Source: Hydractinia symbiolongicarpus (taxonomy: Eukaryota; Cnidaria; Hydrozoa; Anthoathecata; Hydractiniidae). From it: a stretch of 64,000 nucleotides of DNA. Positions 1 to 13,092 of the stretch are shown piece after piece. The stretch spans positions 8,246,001 through 8,310,000 of the forward strand of contig NC_079885.1 of NCBI RefSeq assembly GCF_029227915.1, read 5' to 3'. The number at the start of each line of letters is the position of its first letter. The stretch's first letter is position 1. The position numbers and the translations under genes are program-made. The notes beneath the pieces are model-generated. The model saw only the letters and a list, made by a program, of their open reading frames with translations, did not search any database and was not told where the DNA came from.

Positions 1-2313
1 CGTCCGTTTTCCATGCTAGCATGGGTTGGACGGGGTATATTAATGACCCTCTTCCAATCTGATCTAGACTGTGTTAGATCTAAACTCAACTTCCTCTGCA
101 TCAAGTCTGTCCTTATAACCTCCTGCCAAGTCTTTCTCGGTCTGCCTCTGGGCTTTGCCCCAGGAACTATCAAGGCTCTACACTTTCTTACCCAATTATC
201 CTCCTCCATTCTTTCCAAGTGCCCCAGCCAACTCAATCTTCTTATCTGGATAACATCTTTAATTCGGAGACTTAGCCTGCTTCTTAGCTCATCTGAAATC
301 TTTCTGTCTCTCAGACTGGCGTTACACATCCACCTAACTATTCTCATATCATTCCTTTCTAAACGGTCAAGATCTTCCTGCTTCACTGCCCATGTCTCAC
401 TACCGTACAACATAACACTTCTTACACAGGCCTCATACAACCTACCTTTTACCTCAAACAGGACTCTGCTAGTCAACAAAGGAAGTAACTCTCTGAACTT
501 TTTCCAAGCAGAACCCAGAATCCAGAATCCAGAATCCTGCAAGTAACACTTCTTCCAACACCCCCTTCACTGCCCAACATATCACCTAAGTAACAGAAGT
601 TTTCAACTATCTCTAACGAGCCACTGTTGTACATCATTAAAGCTGGAAATACTTCATTCTCTATAATCTCACCTTTGCAACGCTTGCATACAAACTGGAT
701 GTCAGCTCTTAACCTTCCACCAATACTACTGCACTTCTTATGTACCCAATGCTTGCAAGTCTGACAAAAAATTGAGTTACTACCAACCCCTTTTCTGCAA
801 ACTCCACAAGGCCACTTTCCAACTACAAGGTCACACTTGGCTGCAATGCTACTAATCATAACTTTATACTTTGCTGTGTTCACCCTTAGCCCTTTCTTTT
901 CTAGTCCTTTCTTCCACTTCTCAAACTTTTCAACTAATTCTTCCATCAAAACTCTGCTATGAGAACCAAATCATCTGCATACAATAACTCCCATGGACAA
1001 CCTGTTCTGAACTCCATCCACAGCGCTTCTAAGACTAGAACAAACAACAAAGGACTAAGTACAGAACCCTGATGTACACCAACATTTACACTAAATTCAT
1101 CACTAAGTGAATCGTTAATACTGACACGACTTCTAGCATTGCTGTACATAGACTGTACCATCGTAACTAGCCACTCATCCACACCTAATTTTCTCATAGC
1201 CCACCAAATAACTTTATGTGGCACTCTATCAAAAGCTTTCTCTAAATCTACAAAGGCAAAATAGAGATTCTTTCTCTTTCCTAAATACTTTTCCTGGAGC
1301 TGTCTGAGTAAAAATATTGCATCTGTAATGCCACGCCCTGGAACAAAACCAAATAGCATCTTATCTATATCAATTCTTTCTCTAAGTAACTTATCAATCA
1401 CTCTTTCAATAACTTTCATTACTTGATCAACCAACTTCAAACCTCTATAGTTACCCCTTTCTAATGCATCACCCTTGCCCTTGAAACAATTCACTATTAC
1501 ACTCGACTGCCACTCACTCGGAATAGCACCATCCTTTATAATCTGGTTAGCAAGACTTGTAATAAGCTCATCTCCAATATATCCAGATACCAATACCTGA
1601 TACTCCTGCAGCCTTGCCAATCTTCAATTTCCTAATAGCCTCCACTACCCATTCTGTCTTGATCTGCATAGCTGGTCCTTCTACAACGTCATCATCAGAC
1701 AGTTAAGCAACCTCTGATAATGATTCTTCCAAGCTACCCTTTTCTCCTCCTCTGTGCTAGCCAAAACACCCTCATTACGTATACAATTCTCACCTACAAC
1801 ATCTTGATTAGTCTTCTTCATTTGCTTTGCTATCTTGAATACCTCATTGCGCTGGTCTTCCCTTCTTAACACATCTGCAAATCTGTTTCTCTCTGCTTCT
1901 GATTTTGCCTTATACACTGCTGTACAAGCGCGACGCTTGGCTTCTAAGTAAATATTTTTACTACCACCTGACTTCCACTCTTTCCAAAGTTTCCTCTTTT
2001 CCTTTATACACTGGTCAACCTCATTATTCCACCACCAGGTCTGTCTATGTCTAGCTGGTCCTTTCATCCACCCACAAGTATCATCAGAAGCTTCTAGAAG
2101 ACAATTCTTCAAAGTAGTTTAAGTACTTTCAACATTGTCACTATCACATTGACCATTGTGGGCTAACTGCTGAACTTTTGCACTAAATTGTCTTGCTACA
2201 ATCTCTTCCGTCAGCTTCCAGACTTTTCGACGGGGCCTGTACTTTCCCTTGGCTTCTTTAACACTCTTCAAGATAATATCACAAACCAGCAACCTATGCT
2301 GGGAAACACACTC
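1..2313 (-). mobile_element. Non-LTR retrotransposon, decayed copy 1 (endonuclease C-terminus, reverse transcriptase, zinc finger)
   Basis: The minus strand reads from about 2313 to the window edge as a LINE-type polyprotein broken into several frames. At 2313-2113 there is an endonuclease tail with a QHRLLVCD-like motif, the usual end of the exonuclease-endonuclease-phosphatase fold. At 2112-1681 is a Lys/Arg-rich linker containing WWWNNEV. At 1620-946 is the reverse transcriptase domain, with FGFVPGRG, FVDLEKAFDRVPH, HQGSVLSPLLF and the catalytic YADDLVLIAE. At 949-473 a Cys/His-rich zinc finger of PHD type follows (CGVCRKGVG, FCQTCKHWVHKKC). A one-base frame slip separates the reverse transcriptase from the zinc-finger ORF just after YADD, and stop codons interrupt the linker, so the copy is dead. 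It is truncated 5' within the endonuclease, and its 3' tail lies outside the window. The clade was not determined. Confidence 0.9.
946..1620 (-). pseudogene. Reverse transcriptase domain of LINE copy 1
   Basis: This is a 224-codon open segment covering most of the palm and fingers of a non-LTR reverse transcriptase. The fingers motif NYRGLKLVDQVMKV, the catalytic aspartate in FVDLEKAFDRVPHK, and the YADD box near residue 214 are all visible. The ORF stops a few residues after YADD, where the element should continue into the thumb, because of a one-base frame slip at about 946-950. Upstream there is a stop between this segment and the linker ORF. It is a fragment of a mobile element, not a host gene. 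Confidence 0.88.
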
Positions 2314-3399
2314 TTCTTATGAATGATTTAAAATACATATTTGTATTAGAACCATAAGACAAAACAAACTTTCACGCAAGAGATAACAGTTTTGTGTTTA
2401 ATTAAGACCTTTAGACAGAACATCAGATTCTGTTTCAGGTGTATGTGAAGGTATGCAAATGCAAACGCACACACCAAACTGCATTAGTTCCTATTTTTCA
2501 AACTATTTAATAAGACTTTTGATTTCCAAGTTTAACAAACTTGAAATTCTGGGAAAATACAAAGATACTGATAAAATTTGATGCAGAAAATCTTAGCCCA
2601 TCAAAAATTTAGATAAAAAATAAACTGTATAACTTACAACCAACCAATATCTTCGATGCCCTTCACAACTTCTGGCAACATACCAAATTCTAAATTAAAT
2701 CATGACCAATAGTTAGTTAGTCAATATCCAAACCAAGTTTGACACCTTGGTTTTATTTGCTTTCTAAGTTCAGCAAATTAATAAAATTAATACTATTCCC
2801 ATGATTCATACGTGGAAAGCATTATGTAATTACTTATTTGTGTAGTATATAAAAATGAGTGTTACCTGAAAAGTGACCAGCCATGCTTTAATGCTTTTCT
2901 GTTTTATCTTATTAATGACACTAAAAGTATATAAAAAGATATTCATATTAATACAAGTTGTAAATAAGGGTTGAATATTTACAAATCATAAACAAGGTGG
3001 AATGTTTAGGGATCGTCTCCAACTGTTCGTATGTTTTTTTCGTATAATTATACCTGATACTTCGTTTAAAATAAAAATTGTAAACGAAGTTTATACGAAC
3101 TTTTTTAATATATGATACAAAATTAAACGAAGTTTTTTTATCGTACAAAATGAAATAATACGAACTTTGAACAAAGTAAATTGCTATACGATCTTGAAAC
3201 AAACTTCAGAAGTACCGGCGTAATTGCGCATAATTATTTCAATACGAAACCAGAAACAAAAGAATTAAACAATTTTTTTTAAAAGACGAAAAGAAATTAT
3301 ACGAACTTTAAACGAAACCAGAAATAAAAAAGTAAAATATACGAGGTTGACTTCTTTGAAAAGACTAGTAAAATTGCATATTCATAGGTTCAATCTACA
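2314..3399. other. AT-rich intergenic DNA, no gene seen
   Basis: No supported coding region. From about 3020 to 3340 there are degenerate repeats built on CGAAGTTT / ACGAACTTT words in both orientations, directly before the minisatellite at 3400. Confidence 0.5.
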
Positions 3400-3876
3400 C
3401 AATCTACGGCAATCTTTTCGCTTTTACGATCTCGTTTTCATGATTTTTAAACGATCTACGGCGATCTTTTCGTTTTCTACGATCCCGTTTTCATGATTTT
3501 TAAACGATCTACGATGATCTTTCCGTTTTATACTATGCCGTTTTCATAAATTTTAAACGTTCCACAGCGATCTTTTCGTTTTCTAGGATCCTGTTTTCAT
3601 GATTTTTAAATGATCTACGGCGATCTTTTCGTTTTCTACGATATGGTTTTCACAATTTTTAAACGATCTACGGCGATCTTTTCGTTTTCTACGATCCTGT
3701 TTTCATGAATTTTAAACGTTCCACAACGATTTTTTTGCTTTCTACGATCCTGTTTTCATGATTTTAAACGATCTACGGCGATCTTTTCGTTTTCTACGAT
3801 CCCGTTTTTATGATTTTTAAACAATCTACAGCGATCTTTCCGTTTCCTACGATCCTGTTTTCATGATTTTTAAACA
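3400..3876. repeat. Minisatellite, unit about 54 bp, about 9 units
   Basis: About nine imperfect tandem units. Each contains CGATCTACGGCGATCTTTTC, then CGTTTTCTACGATCC, then GTTTTCATGATTTTTAAA. Units differ by a few substitutions and one or two bases in length. The array ends directly at a hairpin (3873-3903). Confidence 0.9.
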
Positions 3877-3903
3877 GAGTGTTAATAATATTAACACTCT
3901 GTT
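3873..3903. repeat. Perfect inverted repeat, 14-bp stem, 3-nt loop
   Basis: AACAGAGTGTTAAT is followed by AAT and then the exact reverse complement of the first arm. It sits at the right edge of the 54-bp minisatellite. Confidence 0.85.
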
Positions 3904-6455
3904 CCAACACTGTTGAAATTTAAAAAAAATCCAGTATAACATGAAAATTTTTGACTTGGGAAGCAAGTCCCTACATTTATCATAAACCAGTGATTTCCAT
4001 GACAAAAATTATACACGCACGCTGGCCAAAAAAATTAAAATGGCCACCACGAAGAAGTCAATGGCTGTTTTCCTTTAAATGATGGACCAAATTTACAGAA
4101 TTCACGCCAAATTTTTCATTTTCCTCTTTATCGATGTAAAATCATCTCATTAATAAAAAAACCTGCAAAAATTAACAGTGTTACGAAAGGGGGGTTGAAA
4201 AAAAGGTTAATAAGTTTGAATTCCTTTGCCAATACCACTTAAAATGATGGTCAAAATAAACATATTATATAGTTAGTTAAATTGAATCCCAAAAAATTTT
4301 TGCAGTATAAAACTGGGCTTTTTTTGCACAAATGAAAATTTCATCATATATTTCACTTGAAACATGTATCTGTTTACAAAGAAAAAATGTTTGCCAATAT
4401 AGGATAACAATGAAGGGGACCTCCTACTTCAAAAAAACTTTTCTTATATCGAAAATATATAGCGTTTGGATAAAGAATTTAATTAGTGTCATTCTGATTT
4501 AGTATTACCAAAAAAAGCCAAAACATTTTATTAAAATTTACCATTTTTCATCACATGCCCAAGCTGTTTTAAAAACGCTGCATTCATAATTGAAAATTGC
4601 ATATGTAATGCAAGTTATGATTTACATAGGCAAAAAATATGCTGGACAAGTGTGGAAGAAACACACTATTAATATTTTTAGCTTTAAAAAAATTTTTCAA
4701 TTTTTTGCTTCATATAATTCATATATTACATTTTAAGTGAATAAAAGGACTAAATTATTGAGAACCACATTGTTTTTTCTGCAGCTAACACTCACACATA
4801 GTACATGTTAGATGCGAGGGATGAATACAACATATATATTGTTATTTCTATCATTGTTTTATAACAGGAACCTTGAGAAAAAACATTTTTTCTTTATTTC
4901 TTTTTATTCTTCCTATTATTTTAGTTCACAATATTCTACACTAATGGTCTGCACCTCCCAATGCGCTTAGATAACATTGTAGTGAAGTTATAGACTCAGT
5001 GAAAGATTAGGATAGATCTTTGAATTCGTCATCGGTTGTGATTTGAGATTGTATCCTGTGGCGTCAGGTAAAAGTGTTATTCTTAAAGAAAATTGGTAAC
5101 TATTGAAGTGAAGGATACTTCTTTTTAATTGCATTTTTTTATACAAGAAGCAGAGGACATGCGATACTTCAAGAGTCTTTATCAACCAGAGGTACTCTAA
5201 CTGCCCACAGAAAAAAGTTAGGAAATTATCGAAACGGTTTTCCTTGATGTCTAGATATGAAAAAAGACAACAGGCTCTGGGAACGAGGTAGGAATCTTAC
5301 AACTTACACAGCACATACCTCTCCTTTTCCCTACTGATTAGGCTGTACTCGTGGTCACTGATAACGCCAGTGCAATTAACAATCATTTCTAAATGTTCAA
5401 AAGTTCAGCATCAGACATTCTACGTTGCCTTATATCAGTGCAGCCAAACATTGTTAGCTAAACTAGTTGGTGGCCCTTGGTGAAAACAGGGGTCCATCCT
5501 TTATTTACTGCATTGAGTGTCTCGTGCCTTTACTGATTCTTTACTGTTTTTAATATAGATAAATCATTTATATTAAAATAAATAAATAAATAAAAAGCTG
5601 CATGATGCTTAAACAAACCATCTTTAAAAGAACAGTGTTTGCACTGTAACAGATCACGTTCACATCATAACTGGGTATACGTTGTTTGCTTACATTTTTC
5701 GCGCACCCACTGAACTAAATCGTTTGGGAATGTGAGGGAAATAGTTGGTTGGATGATGCAGGGCCCGTCCAAACATGGTCCCTCCTAAAAATTATAATTA
5801 AGGAATGGCCATCAATATTTTGAGGCTAGCTATTGCAAAATATGCACATCTATCTGTAAATTTATCTAGCATTTGTTCCTCGTAGCTATCTTAGGAAAAA
5901 GTCAAAATTTCACTTTCAAAATCAACGCATTTCATGCTTTCCACGAATGACGGCGTTTTTGAACAATACTTTTAAGTTTTCTTCTCAAAGCGGATATTAA
6001 CGTAGGGGTAATTAGAAGCGAAAATCTAACTTGCCGTTACATAAACGACACTATTTCGTTGGTAAATTTTCTTACATGTCTTGTGGGCCCACGTGCAGGA
6101 AGACACAAAGGATCCGACCCTGCAAGCAAGGTAGTTGGAAAGCTTATTCTTTGTTTTTATTCATGGAACAGTGTTTATTTCAATGTCTGAAGAATGAAAT
6201 TTTAATTTTCTGAAATGAAACAATGTACAAACAATTGTTTAGCTACCAACTAAAAATATTCTTTTCAATTTTTTCACAGAAAAATAAGTAGCTATAGCTA
6301 GCTAGCTACTAGAGAGAGAGGCTGGCTAGCTATATCTAGCTAGCTACACTTTTTCTGGGTGGTTAGATGAGTTCCAGCGTAGCTTTATTTGTTTACTTTT
6401 CCTTCTCACAGAAACATTGTGTGAGGTTTTAAGCTATATATTTATTATCGAGTGT
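3904..6455. other. Intergenic DNA, no gene seen
   Basis: AT-rich, with many A and T runs. Contains an (AATA)n tract near 5576-5593 and a palindromic GCTAGCTAGC-rich stretch near 6290-6350. No ORF here resembles a known protein. Confidence 0.5.
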
Positions 6456-6463
6456 ACAGTACA

Positions 6464-6908
6464 ACGAGGGTGCCGATAAGCCGCATACGCCGTAAAAAGT
6501 GCGGGCGTTTTCGGGCGAGATTTGGCGTTTTAAAAAACAAACAAGTATTTGCCCGAAAACCCCCGAATAGACCCGAACAATGCCTGAAGAAGAAAAGAAA
6601 AACAGACACTAATGATTCAAAAAACTATGTGGTAGCGAAGTTCTTAAAATAATTGTTTCTGATAGTTTAAAATAAGATTTACTTAATAAATAACTTATAT
6701 ATAAACTTTATAACTCCTTTATCTTCAGGCGCCTTCTTCCAACTATCGTCCACATGGTATGTTTACAAGGAATTGCATTTCGGGAATGTTCCGGGTGAAT
6801 TCGGGAAAGTGCGGGCGGTTTCCGGGCGACAACCGCCAATTTAATTCGAAAAGTCACCCGAACTCGCCCTTATATATGCGGGCGTTTGCAGCTTATCGGC
6901 ACCCTCTT
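6464..6908 (+). mobile_element. Short inverted-repeat DNA element (MITE family 1), copy A
   Basis: A 445-bp non-autonomous element. The left end ACGAGGGTGCCGATAAGC and the right end, read in reverse complement as AAGAGGGTGCCGATAAGC, are inverted repeats of about 28 bp with three mismatches. It is flanked by the 8-bp direct repeat ACAGTACA (6456-6463 and 6909-6916). Internal sequence is GC-richer than its surroundings, with repeated GGGCG words. Copies B (8419-8540) and C (49488-49800) share the ends and the 8-bp duplication size. That size fits hAT-type transposases, but no transposase is present. Confidence 0.88.
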
Positions 6909-6916
6909 ACAGTACA

Positions 6917-8410
6917 GTTCAAATGTAACCTTCCGCGTGCGCACAGCTCACATAAATAATTGCTTTCATAATAGACTATTGTCTTTTATAGAAAACTAGA
7001 AATTAAAAAAAGGTTGCGAAGCATTTCGCAAGTTGCAAGCAAAATTAAACTATCCAATATTTTTTTCTCTAGCGCTGCTTGTTTCTTTGGCGCTAACATC
7101 TTCCGAAATACATCAAAATTGAATATCATAGCGTAGAAGAACCCTGGGGACGAGGTAGGAAAATGAACGCTCTGCAGAACAATTCGTTGCGCAAAAACAG
7201 TTTTTTTGCGAATAGACTGCACGAGTATTTGATGTGCGTGGGATATTCTTTTCAAAATGTGCGAGAAAGTTAGATTACGCGAAACTAACAAAAACAAATA
7301 ACGCGTGTTAAAATCTTGTACCGCATTTTCCCACAGAATGATAAAAGTAAAGAGCGCAATACAAAATTACACTTTTAGCAGTATTCCGAAAGATGTGTAA
7401 TACATCGAGTTGTACAACCCGCAGAAGTTGGTCTTAACGTTAACGATTTCGTAAATGACCTTACAACAAAACAGTATTTTTTTCACATAAAAATACCGGC
7501 ACTAGAAGCCACAGAATCTGCTGGAACGAATTTCGAAAACTCACGGGAAACAATTAAAACAAAAACAAACAAATCAAAACAGTTTTTTAACTTTATCAAG
7601 ATTTATTAAATAGCTTCAATTCTGGGCAGAAAAACAATAACGGTTTCGCCTTATTTCACCACACGCATTGGACGATTATATCACTCACTCCCATTGTACA
7701 CAATCTAAAAGAAAAAAAAAAACATTTTCATATAGTGAAGCTTCCAGTACCTTTAAGGGATGGCCAAGTCAATGGAATTGAAAGCGCTGTTTTTCATCTC
7801 ATAAATAATTAAGGCTAATTCGGAAAAGTATAAAAGAAAAAACTAAACAATTCAGCAATTTTACTAATTTTATATGCAAAGTTCCAACCATATCAATAGT
7901 TTTCAAATCTGACAAAATCATTTTAAAAGTGTTTATTTTTTCAGAATTTGATTGATGCAAGGCCAAAGGAAATTTAAAAAGTTTATTGTCCTAGACCCAT
8001 TCAAAAACACATGCTTCTCATCATTCATTTTTTTTTTCAACCAACATTAATGTAATCACCCAAAGGAAAGGATAATGTCTCTTGTCTGTGTTTTAGAAGC
8101 TGAGTACACAAATACAAAAATATTACAAGTGCTGAACTTTGGCAATCATATTTTGCAATCAGACCCTTTTAAAAACTATGCTGAATCATGTCAATTATTA
8201 AATTCAGCACTAATAGAAAAGCACCTTGGATAGGATTCTTTGTTGGATGAATAAAATGACTGACAAATGGTTTATCGTGAATAAAGTAGTAATTTTTACA
8301 AAAATAATTTAAAAAATAAACTTTTTTATGTGGGTTGTTCTCAAACACACGTGGGCGGTGGACAAGAAACTGTGATGTAATTTCTCTTGGTCTATTATTC
8401 CTGAGAATAT
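6917..8410. other. Intergenic DNA, no gene seen
   Basis: AT-rich. A dispersed CCTGGGGACGAGG motif lies near 7142. ORFs in this stretch are short and unrecognised. Confidence 0.5.
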
Positions 8411-8418
8411 TCTAAAAT

Positions 8419-8540
8419 AAGAGGGTGTCAATAAGCTGCAAACGCCCATATATATATAGGGGCGAGTTTGGGTAAACTTTTCGAATTAAATTAGCGGTTG
8501 TCTTCCAAAACCGGCGTATGCAGCTTATCAGCACCCTTGT
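8419..8540 (-). mobile_element. MITE family 1, copy B, internally deleted, reverse orientation
   Basis: A 122-bp copy with both ends (left AAGAGGGTGTCAATAAGC; right end in reverse complement ACAAGGGTGCTGATAAGC) but most of the interior missing. The flanking 8-bp direct repeat is TCTAAAAT (8411-8418 and 8541-8548). The asymmetric subterminal bases (GCAAACGCC versus GCATACGCC) show it is inverted relative to copies A and C. Confidence 0.87.
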
Positions 8541-8548
8541 TCTAAAAT

Positions 8549-9829
8549 TACAAGCAGTTTCGAAGATGCCCACGCCGTTTAGAGGACGTGTGCGGCTTGG
8601 ACATCCTTGTTTAATGACAGTTTTAATGTTTTAATGTCGTTTTAAACCTTGTTCTCAGGGAGGGTGTATGGGCAACTAATTCCTATTGACAATTACATTG
8701 CTGTTGGCTTGATAGCAAAAGGGATATTTTTTTTAATTACTGTAACAGGTTACTTATATAATAAATAAAAAACGTGCTCACTCTAGCACCCAGAGCGATT
8801 TGTTTGTCTGCACCCTAGCTACAGGTTTTTCTTATATCTGGCTATCAGTTAGGTAGTAATACAGCTTCTCCATATGTATTCTATAAATTACTTTTAATTC
8901 TTTTATACAAAACAGAGCTCTAGCCAGCTACCTTTCGTGTGATTAAGCCTTACCTTGATTTGGATAAAACCAATTAAAATTGATAATATTGTATTCTTAC
9001 ATCTTCTTAGAAACAATAAAATAAAACACAGCTCGGCACATTATAATTGTACAAATTACTTCATTATTTCTTAAGAAAAGGGTAGCTTACACAGGAGCTT
9101 TCCAATCCAACTCAAATCTCCAGAAAAAGCACAGCAACAAAAAAGCTTAAAATACACAAGTAAAGTCGATTAGAAACAGGACTAGCAATAAATTATTTCA
9201 AAAGAAGAAAACCGTTTTAATATTATTATTTATCAATGGCTGAAGTTATAAGAGAACTGTAGGTCTAAATATTACTAAGATTTTTTTCATAAACCATGGA
9301 ATATTGTAACCTACGATAGCCAGTGAATCTCTTATATTTCCGATGAATGTAATTTCTGAAGTTTGGTTAATTTCATATCGAAGCGACAATGGATAGCCAT
9401 TGGTATGTAGAACAACAACTCGACATAAGAATTGATACAAGCAAGGGATGGCTTCAATGTAACCCCGCTTTCCACTTTCACCTACATAATGAATACAGAA
9501 GAAAGGTAAGATGAGTTTCCCGTGGAAGAATCCACTGTATTCCATTTAATTTATGTAGCAGATATATGTCCATCAAAAAACAAACAATACAGCAGTGCGC
9601 ATCTTACATCTGCATTATTATATAAATGACCAAAAAAATTAAAGGTGTCCAACAACTGCAGTATTTATGTGACATTTAAAATCTAAATCTACTAAAATTA
9701 CTGCTCTGACCATCTGACAAATGCGAAAATTATTCGGAAAGAAGTTTCCAAAAGCATTTCAACATACATCTCACCCAAAAAATTTAAATCACTCAAAACG
9801 CCACATATATACAAAAAAGCTAATCAATG
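8549..9829. other. Intergenic DNA, no supported gene
   Basis: A 99-codon minus-strand ORF at 9246-9545 has no recognisable domain and no clear splice context, so it is not called as a gene. The rest is AT-rich and featureless by eye. Confidence 0.4.
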
Positions 9830-10890
9830 TCAAACACAAATCTCTCTCATGTATATGTTAAAATCAGTTAGTTTATTGCAAACCCTGCCAAAGGTTGACA
9901 CAAAATGTGAAAAATAAACAAAAAATTTTGCCTAAGTAGAAATTTTTATCTAAGGTGTTAAAAAGGGATTTGCAAGGATAAATTATAATGCAATAAAACA
10001 AAAGTTTAATCAAAATGTAAAAAATGAGAGGTAACGACAAAATCAAAGTTTGCAAAATTTAACTATTTCAGTACATAGCATATGCCCTCTAAAACAATAT
10101 TTTAATCCAAAATGCCAAAGAAAAACAGTTTGCAACAAAAATCAGTTATTTCGATAATATTGCATACACTCTTTCCTCACAAAAGCTTCACAAACTGTAA
10201 AAAAAAGAATGGTTGTAGGGAGTGCTTCTGATTCAACAAAAAAAGTTTTTTTGACATATTGCATCTAGCCCTTACCCATTAAATCTTACACAAAATTTCC
10301 AAAACTATATACGATTTAGAACACATCAAATTTAAATCGAGAAGGATCAGTCATTTCGATATATTGCACGGAGTCCTCCCCAGTAAGAATTTATACAAAA
10401 TATAGAAAAACAAAGCTTGCAAGGTGTAAAATTGAATTCTTCTTCTGTGTATATATATATGGTCCTTCCTCGCAAAATTAACATAAAATGTCAAAAAGGT
10501 TCAGATATAACATCTAACACAACAAAAATCAGTTCTATCAGTATATGTCATGCCATTGTCTTCCACCAAATGTTCCCCTTAAAGTTTCACAGACACAGCC
10601 TGTAAATTAAAAACAACTAAGATCAGGTATTTTGGTCTATTTCATACCATTCTGTTCCAAATAACTTATAAAATGTAAAAATTGAGTGGTAAAACAGAAA
10701 TGTCAAAAAGAAGAAAAAAATAGCTTACAAAGAGTATAAAATTGAAATCAACAAAGTAGCTCTTTTGGTGTATTAAATATAAGCCATACGCACAAAAGTT
10801 TACACTAATTGTAAGAAAATGGTTGTGTTTAGTAATTCTAAATTAAGAAAAGTCAGTTCTTTTAGCATGCTGATTAAGGTTTTTGCCCAC
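9830..10890. repeat. Degenerate tandem array, period about 105 bp
   Basis: Roughly nine or ten strongly diverged units. Each has an ATCAGTTNTTTCGATATATT-like word, then a CC-containing stretch, then CACAAAANTTTACACAAAATG, then an A-rich run and CTTNCAAAGTGTAAAATTG. Recognisable unit starts lie near 10063, 10142, 10243, 10349, 10530, 10628, 10760 and 10854. Divergence is high, so the array looks old. Confidence 0.6.
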
Positions 10891-12430
10891 AATTTGAAAC
10901 AAATTAAATTTACATTTTAAAAATAAGTAATTTCTGAACTTTATTTTCAGAATATTTGGAGGAAAAGAACTTCGCAAACCAAAAAAATCCCAGGAAAATG
11001 TTTAAAATTTTCAGGGTTAATAACGTTTGATGTGTTTTGTGGGAATATATATACTGGGAATCTTTAGTTTAAAGCTAGCATTAGCTAGCTACAGCAGCTA
11101 ATAGCTAGTCACTTAAATATAAACTGGAGACTTAGCTAGGCAAAAAGAACATGGCTACATATATATATATATATTCCTAGCTAGCTAGCTAGTTGTTGGT
11201 GGTGGTTGGCTTTTTATGATGCTAGCTATAAAACATGTCTGGCAACAATAATATAATCAAAACTGAAAATAAAACATGAAAAAACCTTACAGAACCTTGC
11301 TATGATTAATTTATAAAACCATGCTCTTCTTCAAATGTTTTTTTAAAGATTTATTTTGAATGAAAGAGTAGAGAATACTCAAAAAGAACAGCCATCTTTT
11401 TCGTAAACACAATTTCCGTTTTATGCTAGGAACTTCATTTAACAGTCCGTATGCTTTGTGAATATCTAATACCGTTTCATTGTAGCGATACCTATATATA
11501 TATGCTAACATAGAGTTTTTTTGGCATAAGGGTATATATATTTATATCGTTATTAGCAGCGGGTTATATATTTACACCTTATGTGCGATTTCTTTGAAGT
11601 ACATCCCTAATCTTTTTAGTTAAATTTAAGCGTACAGCCACGTCATAAGAAAGTGACCCGTGATTTCCGTGTCGTGGACTCACAGTTTTAGTCACGCAAG
11701 GGAATTAATATATAAGATTTGTCATTAAAATACAACTATAATAGTATTAGAAGCAAAATTGAAAAATAATTAATTATTTATACAATAATTAGCTATAATA
11801 CAAAGAAATAAGGCATATTTTAGGTCGGTAAAATATACGTGTCTAAAATGCCGACTACCGTTTCTTGTTCACAGCGTATTCCTCTTTGTGTGTTCAAGTT
11901 CTGTGGACATATAATCTGGACCAAAAGATGGAGGGTCAAAATCCGGGGTGGGGGGAAGGGTACAAGCTGTACTTATTGCATTTTTAACTAGACTTATAAC
12001 TTTAACCCTCGGTCCAAACTTATTTGTTTTATTAGGAAAAAAATACCCTAGCTTTATGTGCAAAAATACCAGTCCTTTTTCTTTACGCTGATTTATATGA
12101 TTTTTTTGCTATCGAAATTTTGAGGATCTGAATAATTCTCTTGGTATACCTCGCGCAAACGTGCTCCACAATTTTGCTTCGCAATAATTACACCGCTAGA
12201 AATTGAAGAGATCAGGGAAACTGGTTGTATAAATAACAATAACCTGCGTATGACGATGTTGAGAAAACTTTCAGTGTGATGTCTATAGAATTTGTAAACA
12301 AAAGCAATGAAAAATAAACTTTATTATACTATCTTAATTTTTATCTTAAAGAAAGATTTAAAATATCTTATATTTTCAGAACAAGATTTCAATACATCGT
12401 TTATTGCATACATTGCTTTAAATTTTTTGC
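10891..12430. other. Intergenic DNA with simple repeats
   Basis: Contains CTAGCTAG-type palindromic microsatellite near 11060-11200, an (AT)n tract near 11160-11174, and a T/A-rich background. No gene recognised. Confidence 0.45.
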
Positions 12431-13092
12431 AAAACTATAACTTGTGTTAGTAATCGTGACGCCAATCTGAGAAGACTCTAGAAAAAAACAAGATATGCTT
12501 TATTGTTGTAAGTCCCTCCTTCGTTATGATTATTATAATTTATCATATTATGATGAAATACTTTTGCTAGCTTTTGACGCTGCAAAAGACTTTAAATATT
12601 CTGAACTAAACAACCATAGTCCAAAAAAGAATTTGCACTTAAATTTAGATTTTTCTATAAAACTGCGCAAAAAACATTAAAAGACCACTAAAATTGTTTG
12701 TTTTATTATTTTAAGTAGGAGAAAAATAACTTGCTGTAGAAGTTTCAAAACAGCGCAAGTATAACTTGCTGTAAGACTTTCAAAACAATACAAGAAAAAT
12801 TCTTGCTGCATAACTTTCAAAACAAGTTTTTGATGATGCAAATATTTTATCTTTTTACCTTGAGAACTAGTTACATATTTTTTATTGAGACAAATTATTA
12901 TTATTCAAAAATACATGCGAAAATATTATGCGAAAATACATAGAAAAAAATTCTCCTCTGTTGTTATTTTTTATTATGTTTTTTGTTGTTCCTACCATAC
13001 ATTCTCGATAAAATTATTTTTATTTTGCCAACCAACCAACCGTAAGTTACTATCGACTTTGCCCGTAGAACAACTAAAAAACATTGGAATCA
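12430..13092 (+). repeat. Dispersed repeat, truncated relative of the 19463-20452 element
   Basis: Shares many blocks in the same order with 19463-20452: CCTCCTTCGTTATGAT, GACGCTGCAAAAGACTTTAA, ATAAAACTGCGCAAAAAACA, TTCTTGCTGCATAACTTT, CATACATTCTCGATAAAATT and the right end GTAGAACAACTAA. The left inverted end is not visible, so this copy is 5'-truncated or has diverged. Confidence 0.7.

Noticed and set aside
9246-9545. 99-codon minus-strand ORF
   Set aside because: No recognised domain, no convincing splice sites, and isolated in repeat-rich DNA.
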